The notes beneath the pieces were generated by a model. The model was not told the DNA's origin. It made no database searches and saw nothing but the letters and a program-made list of their open reading frames with translations. Shown in pieces: positions 49,301-61,300 of a DNA stretch of 64,000 nucleotides. Numbering within the stretch: position 1 is the first letter of the stretch; each line of letters starts with the position of its first letter. Origin of the DNA: Plazaster borealis. Lineage: Eukaryota; Echinodermata; Asteroidea; Forcipulatida; Labidiasteridae. The stretch lies in contig CM037474.1 in NCBI GenBank assembly GCA_021014325.1, forward strand, positions 20,950,488 through 21,014,487. Direction: 5' to 3'. Position numbers and translations under genes: made by a program.

Positions 49301-52300
49301 CCAAGACTTTGTTTCTTCAAAATTACTCTTAGTGGATTCAAGATAACTTTAAGGGTTTGAACTAACCTCCTCTTGCATATGACACTTTGTTTCTTCAAGA
49401 CTACTCCTGGTGGATTCAAGATTTTCTTGTAGACTTTTCACTGCTGACGCATTCTGTTCTTTTGACTGGAAAGACAAAGAAACAGAACAACCACAAAGTT
49501 CTCATTATCTTTTCGCTCCACATTCGCTTTCATGTGAAGTTTGAATCGGGATGAAGATTGAAACGACAAAATAGTCTGACCCAATTTTGTATTACAAGAA
49601 TCAGTAATCATTAATGCCATTGAACTCAGGGAGTCAGACAAAGACTGCATGAAACTGCCCATGATGTAGCTTTCACCTACCTGTTGATACTCAAGTGACA
49701 CCTTCTTCAGCGTCTCCTCTTTGTCATTTAGCTTGTCTTGTAAGGATTGAACTTGACCAGCAAGATGTGTTTCCGATTCTTTCTTGCTGTCCTCTAACAG
49801 ACCCAACTGGCTTATCTATTGAAATGAATACAAATATTGCTATAGTAAGTACCACAGACCTAATTTGCTTATTGATCACATAGCCTCATTGCAAACGTTC
49901 GCCTATACTTGTAGAAAAATGGCACCGCCATCTTCGTCTTTTTGGCAGGAGACAGATTTGAAGCTAAATTGACCTGCATAAACCACTTCAGCAAGGACCC
50001 CATGTAGAGAAGGCAAGGAAAAAAGTTTCAGTTTTAGATGTGGGAGGAAAACCCAGAGAATTACTCCAGTCAAATCGCACGCAATCAGGTAGGGACTGAT
50101 AACCCAATCCAAATAGAGTCCCCGGCGGGATTCAAACCGGGGTCCTAGAGGTGGAAGGCGAGGAAAAAACCACTACGCCAACCCGACCATCAAGTATGTG
50201 ATTGCTGATTCGAGACTTGTTGATGGTCATTTTTACCTTGTCTTGTAGATCATTCTGAAGCAATGAATATTGATGTTTTGAAGTTGTCAGCTGTTCCTGG
50301 AGGGATACACTTTTGACGTCTTGCTGAGACAGTTGGTCTTTGGTGGTCGACAGCTCACTTTGGGCCTGAAAAAAAAAGAACCCAGAGACCCCAGAATACA
50401 GTTATGAAAAAAATAATAATAATAATACCAAATATAATACATAGTATTTAAATACCCTATATTTTGTGAACAAAATTACAGCGATCATGTAATAAACCAC
50501 AAGGAAAAAACTTACCAGATAAATTCTAAACAATTTTGGGTCGAACAAAGAAAAATTGACTAGAGGGGGAAGTGACTTTTTATTCCAAATATCAAGTAAT
50601 ACTTTTTAAATAATTTTGGGTTGAACAAAGAAAAATTGACTAGAGATGGATGTGACTTTCATTTCGTAGGTTATAGTCCCGCTTTAGTCAATTTTTTAAG
50701 TTCAACCCAAAATTATTTAAAATTTACCCCATCAATTTCCCTTCATATTAAATTAAAAGTTGTATTCCCCTAAGGTGATCCCACTGCAGCCACTTCCCAG
50801 GTTGTATCAGAAACTTGGGTGTGATCCCTGGCTATACGGCAGTTAAAGGTGGTACCCCCGAACAAAGATATTGACAAAAAAGGGAGACCGCCAACATTAG
50901 GGCTAGATAGCTCAGTTGGTAGAGTGCTGGCACATTAATCCGGAGGTCGCAGGTTCAAGTTCTGCTCTAGTCAATTTTTCTTTGCTCAACCCCAAATCAC
51001 AGCGCTAACAACAAAGTGAACACTAGGTAATAACCAATGATTAACTAAGGAATAGGTAGGTTTTAAGTAGTTTCTTAAATTGTACAATTGAGCTTGCCGA
51101 CTTAATGTGTGTGGGGGATATTGTTCCATTCCTTGGTAGCAAAGACTGTGAAGGTTCTGTCTCAAGCATGATTGTGAGTTCTTAGGTCAGGGGTATTCTC
51201 AGTTTTTGTGTACCACTTGAGGGAGCATATTTTGAATTGTTTTTAATACGCTTGAAATTAATTTGGGTTTAAACAAAGACAAGTTTACTAGAGCGTGATT
51301 TAAACCAACGAGCTCCGGTTTAATGTGCCGGCGCTCTACCAACTGAGCAGAGTGCCGGCACGTTAGCCCGGAGGTCGTTGGTTCAAATCCCGCTCTAGTC
51401 TCTTTGTCTTTGTTCAAACTCAAATTATTTAAAATTAACCCAGTCAGTTATTACTTGAATTTGAAATTTGTACATGTTTTTTATTACTAATTTTTGTGAG
51501 TTGTGAAAATAAATGTGAGAGAAGAATAGTGTCACCTTTTGCAGTTGCTCTTGTGCTTTGTTAAGTTCCTGGGATTTATCCTCCAGGCCTGCTTGAGTTG
51601 TTCTAAGGTGACTCTCTAGATCAGTACGCTGAGTGGTCATAGATGACTCCATAGCAAGAATTACCTCATCCTACAAACGTTTAAATTGAGCATTAACTAT
51701 GGTGAATAGTATACAAATATTAAGTGCATTGTCTCAGAATATAATCACGAAGTGACATCTGGACTATTCCATTTCACGAGACGAAGTCGAGGGGAAAAAG
51801 AAAAGCTAGATTTCACCGAGTGAATACAAAAATTTGTAGATTTGTTGCTCACTTTTAGGGAACGTCTCAAAAGTAGGGCATGTTCTAGGCACAAAAGAAT
51901 GTTCCCGTGGGCACACGCCCGCAATCTGTTGGACCGCCAAAACGTTCCGCTAGACTGCTTCATTGTGCCGAAGTACGGGAGCAATCCTACACAAGTGAAA
52001 ATCGCATTAGTATTTGGAACGTTCCAATGGAACGTTCCAGAGCTCCAATGCGCTGAAATACTAAATCCAATTAAAACGTTCTTACCGTTATGGCTTTTAA
52101 GGCGCTCCCTTATCAAGACTTTACAACACCTTGGGAAAGAATTAAAGCAATATTTGATTTTACTGACCTTGGTTTTGAGCTCAGCTTCAAGACTAGCCAG
52201 TCTCTCCTGTGAAGCAGCCAGTTTAGTCCTCGCTTCCTTCAAGTTACTTTCAGATCTTTCATTTTGTTTTGTGATATTAGTTGACTGAAGTTTACCCTGT

Positions 52301-55300
52301 ACATCGCGTTACACAGACAAATAAAAAGGCAACTATCAGGGCTCAATTTCATAGAGCTGCTTAAGCAGAAAGTGTTGTTTATAATTTGCTTTTAAGCAAA
52401 ATTGAGCTGGATACCAGTTACAGATAGTATATGTGAGATGGAGATGGGGGACCTATCACCAAGGGTACGTTTTGAAGTTGGTTCCTTTAGGATTGACATG
52501 TTGCTGGAGCGCATATTGCGTGATGGAGTGTATTAAAACAAATATATATATATACAAGTTTGCCCAGAACAAGGCTTAAAACAAGCAGATCAGAAATGTA
52601 AATTGGAGCAATGTTATTTAAAGATTTGTGAACAATTATAATAAGTTTGAAAACAATTCTCTGTGAAATCAAGGAGCTAGTGCAGTTCTTTCAGGATACC
52701 CCAGAGTGATTTCTCAAGTTAAATCCAGAAATGAATAAGATGGAACCCGATCTACAGTCAATCATTGATTTGTTTCTACCTGTTGGAGCTGCTTATGAAG
52801 TTCCTCAACAGCCGACTTGTGCTCCTCAGTCTGTTTGTCTTTGTTCAGCTGGAGAGAGGACAGTTGGTTCTGGAGACTTTCCTGCAAAATTCAAACTTCT
52901 TTTGTCAGCAAACAGAAAAGTCTAACAAGGTTTAAAAACAAAGGATAGGATTGATAATCATCAGAAAACAAATGGATTAATTAAAAACCGAGAGCACACT
53001 AATTATAAAATTCACACAAGTACCAATTATCCACAGAAATTTTCCATCTCAAATATTATCAAATTATGTAAAGGCTGCCCAAATCACTAGTACTAATGTT
53101 AACCCGCTGTTAAAGTATCGGATTCAAACTGCTTCTAGCTACCGGGCAATCTCGATGGTCTAGTGATAAGACATCTGCTCTAGAATGGCAAAGATCATGG
53201 GTTTGAATCCCACATAAGTAATATGGCTGTTTTGTTTTTTCACAGGACTCGGGAAAGTACTGAGTATACAGTGCTTAACACATATCGGTGCATGGGTAAA
53301 ACCAAATAATATTCTTCATCCCTGATGCAAATTTAACATCTATTAAAGAAACACATCATTAGCAGTGAATCATTCACATCTAAACCTACATTTTCTTGCT
53401 TGAGTTGTTGTATGGCTGTTGACGCACCCTCTCCAGCTTCAATCTGAAACAAAACAATTCAGTATTTAAAATCCTGACATCCACATTAATTGAATTTCAC
53501 AGTCAAGGCCACTCTGGGCACAATTTTATGGTGCTGTTTGCCACTGCATTTTTCATACAGTAATACTACTTTATGGGTGCGAGGCATGGACATGTTCTAG
53601 AAAAACAACTTGATGGTTGCTACACCAGAATGCTGCGCCAGGTGCTTGGTGTCAGGAGGAAAGACCACATAACCAATTCAGATCTTTATCTCGGGTTCCC
53701 TAAGCTAAGTGCAAAACCTGCGCATAAAGAGTCAAGTTTGCAGGGCACTGCTATCGTCACACTTCCAATCAGCAAGCTAGGTCAAGACCAAAGAGGTCGA
53801 GGTCATCTGACCTTTGTGGACATACTACGAAGGGACACTGGATTTGTGACAACAGATGAAACATCTACATGCATGAAGGACAGGGAGATCTGGGGACACT
53901 TCTCTCGTGACGTTATGGCCGAGGACACCACTTGACATAGAAGCAGAAGAAGACAACACTTTATGTGGTGCTATAATCACAGGATTTATGGCTATTTCCG
54001 AATTAGCGGCTTTATGTTGACAGTCTCCCCACTGAGCAGTCTGTGGTTTGGCCAACTGACTCATAGCCCTTGGTAATGTTCAGGTCTTGCTGACGTGCCT
54101 GAAAAGACACACTCAAGGTTTTAGTCTGGTAAGTCAATGAAAGTGCCTAGCCTGGACCACCTGTTGGTTTCCAGTAGATAAGAATCTCAAGGTCTGTGGT
54201 TTAGTCATCTTGTAAAACAAAAATTGCCCAGTCTTGTTGCAACACTTTCCCCTCAAACTTATCCACAATATAATTGGGTTGCTTGGGGATATCTTGTGGG
54301 TTTGAAAATCAACTGTGGAGAAGTCTATCCACAAGTTATCCTGTAATAGCTTTTGGAAGGTGCCCAAGTCCTACCGCATAGCAATTGCAACACGATCCCT
54401 TGTTGGTACCATCTGTCGTTCTTATGTGTTGACCTCACTGAAGTCAAACAACACAGAAAAAGAAACTTGCAAATTATTACCTTGGCCATGAGGTCCGTTC
54501 TCTCGCCTTCCAGTCTCTCTGCCTCGTCTTTTTGTTTCTGAAGAGACTCTTCAAGTTCAGCATTCTTGTCTTGTCTGAGATCAGATTAATCAAAGATTTG
54601 AACGGTTTAATACCAGGAACATTAATCTCAGTGAACTGTTTCACAGAATAATTTAGAGCTGTTTCTGGATAGTTGACTTAACATCTTATTTCCAAACCGT
54701 GTCTTACAATCTTGCCTTAAGATTGTCTTGACATCCTACCCGTTAGCAAGTCACCATTATTGTTGTTCCTCTATCTGAGACTGCATCTCTTGTATCTGTG
54801 CTGATTACTCATCCTTACTAGCATCTTATTTTCAAACCTTGTCTTACAATCTTGTCTTAAGATTGTCTTCACATCTTACCTGTCAGCAAGTTAGCGATGT
54901 TGTTCCTCTATCTGAGACTGCATCTCTTGTATCTGTGCTGATTACTCATCCTTACTAACATCTTACTTTGAAACCTTGTCTTACAATCTTGTCTTAAGAT
55001 CGCCTTCACATCTTACCTGTCAGTAAGTTGGCGTTGTTGTTCCTCGATCTGAGACTGCCTCTCTTGTATCTGTGCCCGTAGTTCATCATTACTGACACTC
55101 TCTTGGTCATACTGCTGCTGTAACATGTCTAGCTGCAACTGTAAGTCGTTGACTTGGGAGTCTTTTTGACCAACATTCCCTTCAGTCTGAAAGTCACCAC
55201 AGAAAGGCCCAATAAATTCAGTGAAAACTACTCAAATAGGTGAATCGGAGCAACAACTGTTTTCCACCATTGCTGGGACGCCACTACCTTCGCGCATGCA

Positions 55301-58300
55301 TCACCTGCCAGATTGTTACTTGCATCAAGCAGGTACTTTGTGTAATTGCATGAAAATTAGGCCTACTTCAGCAAAATTAATTAAACTTCATAAACATAAA
55401 TTCAAATTCACACATTTTTTCTTGAATTGATTAAAACTAGGTTTTCTTTTAAGCTACTATTGCACTCAATTTTATTTTCGTGCACACATGATTTTGTTCT
55501 TCTCATTCAGGTTCGTTTTAGTCATTCTATTTAATTTATTCATAGTATTTCAAGACTACATTTTCACCATTCTTCAGTTGAATTTCTACAACCTATTTAC
55601 AATTGATGAAACTGAATGGTTGATCAGCCACCTGCTGCTGGCTTTTACAAAATTGTAACAATCTTTGTGACCTAATGAATTTGAATGATCTTATTTGACC
55701 AGTGAATGCTAAACTGTTGAAATTAAAATACTCCTTTTGACTGTTGACTGCTAATGCAACAGAGTATTTATTTTCAAACAAAATCAAATGAGCCAGGTGT
55801 TAAATTGATGAATTTTTGTTAAAATTGACCGAAGACGTCTCTGATGAGTAACATATGGAATGCAGCAATACAACCCCAGTAATGGCAGTATACATGTACA
55901 TGTGTATAACAGTTGCTTGGCTCCGTCTTTATACATGTATCCAGTGAATGGTGCACAATCAAATTCAGTTTTCTGTTCGTTCATTTAATTTCATATGTAC
56001 TTGCACCCCTGAAGTATACTTTCAAATTATTATTTTTGTATTATTATCTATTTCTGGTAATGAAACCAAGGATGCCTCATAAGTGAACTTAATCACTGTA
56101 GCTTGCAAGCCTGAGGAAACACGTAAACAAGGGTGCTTGCTATGTGAACCAGAAATACCAGGGTTAACCCCAACTCTTCCACGATAAGTGTTTGTGGTTC
56201 TTTTACGTGAACTACAAATATTAGTACACAGGACCTACGGTTTAATATCCCATCCGAAGGATAAAGCAATTATGGTAAAGTATCTTGCTCAAGGACACAA
56301 ATGCCACAACCGGGACTCGAACCTACACTCTGCTGATCAGAAACACCAGAGCTTGAGTCCGGTGCTCTTAACTGCTCGACGGCGACATAAAATAGCAACC
56401 ATGGTTATTACGACCCATACAGAACAAAATAACCAAAAGAAACTGACCTTGGCAAGTTGAAGTTGTGCATCTGCTACTTGGAGTTCTAACTGTCGATGCT
56501 GACTCTCAGCAGCCTCTCTGTTTGTCACTAACTGTTTCTGAAGTTGAACTAGCTCAGCCTCTTTCTCTTCTTGCAAGACGGTCAACTACAATATGAAAGC
56601 ATCACAAACAGATTATTACAAGTCAGCTGTGCAATAAAGTGATTGCGCTGCATTTTCTCTGAAAATAGCCCTAAAGAAGGGGCTTCAAGATAGAATTTGG
56701 TTTTGTGAATCGTTTTCCAATAAATAGAGACCTTATGAAAATATTTAAAAATATTTGAAGGCGTTTGAAGGCATGATATATTATTAATTTTAGAAAAGCA
56801 AGCTATTTTCATCCTCCAGTTCAGGCCTGGAATTTCATCTTTGAGAGGGCAAGGCTACTTTCATTTTGCAAAGGGCACTTCCCTTGGAAAATTTTAAAGT
56901 CTATGAGAGACCTTTGAAGGGGCATCAAGGTGAAGACCAGGGGCAACAAAAGCCATGGCCAAGGCCAGGCACCCTAAATCTAACTTTACCATTAATTATA
57001 AACGATAAAAAGAGAGAAGTGTATCCCAGTCCTAATAACACACCGGACATAGGGCAAACCTGCTTAGACAGACGAACAAAACATACATGTAACCGATGGA
57101 CAACCATAAACAATAACATACTAGTGGCCACACCAAGGATTACCACGCCCTTACCAAAGTGGCCACCCCAAGGACTTACCAACATAAGTGACCACACCAA
57201 GGACTATACCGAGCCCTTTTACCAAAGTGGCCATACAAAGGATTACCACGCCCTCACCAAAGTGACCACACCAAGGACAATCAAGCCCTTTTACCAAAGT
57301 GGCCACACCAAGGGGGGTACCACATCCTTACAACATAAACACAGCTGAGCTAGGACAACCACGCTCAGGTGTACACACACATGAACATTGTGGGGGTCTA
57401 GTGACCCCAATACAGTTCAAAAACATGTCACGCACCTTGCCTGAACCATTCACCGATGTACACTGTGCACCTATCAATAAAGTATTTAAAAAATTTTACC
57501 CAAAAATGCTATTCCCCAAGTTGGGAAACGAGGAGGAAGAATGGCCCCGGCGAAACTGCCAGGCACCAAGGTGAAGACCAGGGGCAACTAAGGCCATGGC
57601 CTCCATGTAATTTCAGGCTTGCAAGTTTAAACACACACCATACGATCTTCTTCAAATCGTCTGCATCAATGATACTCACTGTTCCTGAAATTCCTTCTAA
57701 CCCTCCCCCCCTTGTCTACTTAGTTTTCTTTGATTATCTTCTGTTTCTTCTGACTACAATTTTCTCCTTTCTTTTTACTCCGGTCCCACCTGATTGCTTC
57801 TCTAAAACTAAACCCTGGTTCATACTTCAAGCGGAAGTAAACGCAAAGCAAAGATTCGTGACGCAAACAATCAGCATGTGCTGTTTTCTAATTGTAACCA
57901 TTGAAAACTCGCTTCGCTTTCGCAAATCTTGGACCAACAAATGTAAACAGGTCGGTGAAACGATGTTTCATATTAAATCCTACCCACAAATCCACATTCT
58001 CTCGAAAAACACAACAATTACCAATGATGTAGTTTCCCCTTTAAAAAGATTTGTGTTTTTAACCATTAACATCTTAACATTATACCTTGTAATCCTTCAA
58101 TGAACTGACCTTATTGAGTTGATCCTGAAGTTCTGTATACTGACTATCTTTAGTCGCTGCTTGTTGCTGCTGTTGCTGCTTTGTGTAGTCTAATTCTTGT
58201 TGTAATTTACTACACACAGACTCTTGATGTTTCACCTGACTTCGAACCTTAATGAATAAAGTTGTACAAAAAATCAGACAAACTACGCAGAGTTGAGTAC

Positions 58301-61300
58301 AAAGATTTGCTAAGTACAAATACATTCTGCTATAGAAACCGGTAACAGCCACCAAACCATGTGATTCTCTGTTAATATTTTGCTTACCAGAGTAACTTGC
58401 TAAGCAATTTTGTCTGCTTAAAAGCTTGATAAAATTAAGCCGATAAATACAATGCCCATTCAATCAACCTAATAGAACATAATTATCACAATCAAGTTAC
58501 AATATGATTGTACAAATTTGAATCTCCAGATGTTAATTGTAAGGCCGGAAATCCATGTGTCCAACATGCGTTGTGCGTAATGCGCGATGCGTAAAAATGA
58601 CAGTACACACCAAGCAAAGCACATAATTCGGTGTATCTGTATTGCGTTATCCGTAAACACTTTGTCCATTGCTCAACATGTATTTTCATTTTAAAGGATT
58701 GCGCACTTTGCATGATGCACAACGCATGTGTTGTGGCCGAGCGGATAAGAACACCGAACTCAAGCTCTGGTGTTTCAGATCAGCAGAGTGTGGGTTCGAA
58801 TCCCAGTCATGACACTTGTGTCCTTAAGCAAGACACTTAACCACATGCTTTGTCCTTCGGATGGCCACTTGTCCAGTGTGTTGTGTAATGCATGTAAAAG
58901 AACCCAGAGCACTTATCATAAAGAGAAGAGGTGATCGCCCCGGTGTTCCTGGTCTGATCGGCAGCATATATTGCGCCACAGCACCTTGTAAACCATTGCA
59001 TGGTGCTATAAATGACTAGGCCTCATACTTCAAACAAAGCTCCACATATACCTTGTAGGAAAATTTTTGTAGTCTCAGGACTGTCAAGTCTGACAGACAT
59101 AGCGCGTTATAAATGTTCGCTGTTATTATTATTATGACGGACACATGGATTTCCCGCCTAAACGCTCAAAAGAGCAGTGTTTTTATTGTTGACACACAGG
59201 GGGGATCCACCCTTATTTTATGATGTACATTTTACATACAGGCATGCAACTGCAATTTGTCAAAAAAGAGGAAAATGCCAGGCACAGCAAGACTTTTCAA
59301 GGGTACAGCTGAGAAATCAAATATGAGGAAATAAGCTATCAGTTAAAGGCACTGAACACGTTTGGCAATTGTCAAAGACCAGTGTTGTCATTTGGTGTAT
59401 GCCAACACATACATAAAATAACAAGCCTGTGAAAATTTGGGCTCAATTGGTAATCGAAGTTGCACGAAAATGATGAAAGAAAAAACACCCTTGTTGTACA
59501 AATGCGTGTGCTTTTAGATAGAAATAAAAGGCTTCTTGCAAGAAGTCTTTTATTATTTTAGTGAGAAATTACCTCTTTCTCAAAACTACGTTACTTCAGA
59601 GGGAGTCGTTTCTCACAATGTTTTATACTATCAACAGCTCTCCGTTGCTCGTTACCAGTTTTTATGCTAATATATATTTTGAGTAATTACCAAATGTGTA
59701 CAGTGCCTTTAACGTGCCGCGCTCTACCAACTGAGCTATCTAGCCCTATGTTGGCGGTCTCCCTATTTTGTCAATGTCTTTTATTTCAAGGGTGCAAGTC
59801 AGAAGCCATTCAACCTGTAACTGCCGTATAGCCAGGGATCACACCCAAGTTTACGATACAACCTGAGAAGCGGCAGCAGAGGGATCACCTTAAGGGGATG
59901 CAATTTTCAACAAATATCAAGTAATAAACCACTAGTCAGTTTCCCTTGTGGTTTATTACTTTTTGATTTAAATTAATCTGATATCAATACCTCACTAAGC
60001 TGCTTAGATAGTGTCATGTTTTCCTGAGTCTTCAACTGGAATTCTTCTTTCAATGCTTCAGAGCCGTGACTGCTATCACTAATGGACGCTTGTAATCTGT
60101 GAGATACAGGTGTACATGTTAAAAAGTGCCCCAAGCTCATCATTTATTATCAACAAGTCAACATTTAATTACAGAGTTTTCTGCATTGCGTCTCAAAAAA
60201 AAAAAAAAAAGTGTTATTTTTGTTTTACGAGTCCTAAAAAAAATCCACAGGCACCTCCCCAGGTGGGATTCAAACCCTAAACTTTTTTATTTTACTTTTT
60301 AATATTTTTACTCTAGTTGTGAAGCCTAGGATTCTCAGAGAACCGAACTTAATCACTGTACTAGCCAAGAACCCCATGGAGAGAAGACAAAGAAGGAAGT
60401 TTCTGTTTCAGATGTGGGAGGAAAACCCCAGAGAAATATTCCAGGGAAAACCCACAAAATCAGGTAGGGATTAAAAAACCAATCCACATAGTGCACTGGC
60501 GGGATTCGAACCAGGGTACTAGAGGTGGAAGGCGAGTAAAGAAACCACTACGCCAACCCAACCGCAAAACCTTCTGTAATCTACAGCAGATGTCTTTAAC
60601 TACAAGACTCTCAAGCTCGCCAGTTGACAATAGGTCAACTCAGTATAGGGTAAAAAACCTACATTAGATTGTTCTTTATCCCTACAGCCATCAAATCAAC
60701 TTAATAAAATAAAGTTAAATTTCTTTGGCGACATTTGATATGAAAAAAAAGCTTTTTTTAGCAAATGTTGTAACAATGTAAAGGGTACCTAGTGGGTATA
60801 GATTTTGTGGTAAATAAGAAAAATCCTTAACTTGCCTTTCAAGTTCCACTTTGCTTGGCGCTGCTTGTAAATCATTCTGGAGTTGCAAAATAGTTGATTC
60901 CGATCTAGAGAGAACACATCCAAATAAAGTTATACAAATGTTACCATAACCGTTTTTGTATTTATAGTTTATTTGTAATGGAACACTCAACTTTGGTCTT
61001 CCCCTCTTATTCTACAAAGTACCAAATCCATCAACAAAAAAAAAAAAAATAGAAAAAGGTTTTGGAAAGATGCTGGCAAGTTTGGGTTTAAGTTTAGAGC
61101 TTTTCAGGCTATCCTTGAAATATAACAGCTATTGTTGTAACACTCACGTCTGGTATTTAATCTGCAGTTCCTGGTATTGTTTCTTGACTTCTTTCATTTC
61201 AGCTTCACTGGCGAGTGACACTTCATCCATTAACATCTGAACAGACACTAGTTCCTTCTTCAGAACCATGACGTCATCTGCTCCTGGCCTGATAACAAAA

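Noticed and set aside
56866..57348. 160-residue frame with His/Thr/Lys repeats
   Set aside because: It is generated by the CACCAAGGA minisatellite.
57456..58103. 215-residue plus-strand frame
   Set aside because: Composition is unremarkable, no family features are seen, and it overlaps repeat sequence antisense to EEA1 introns. I cannot support it.
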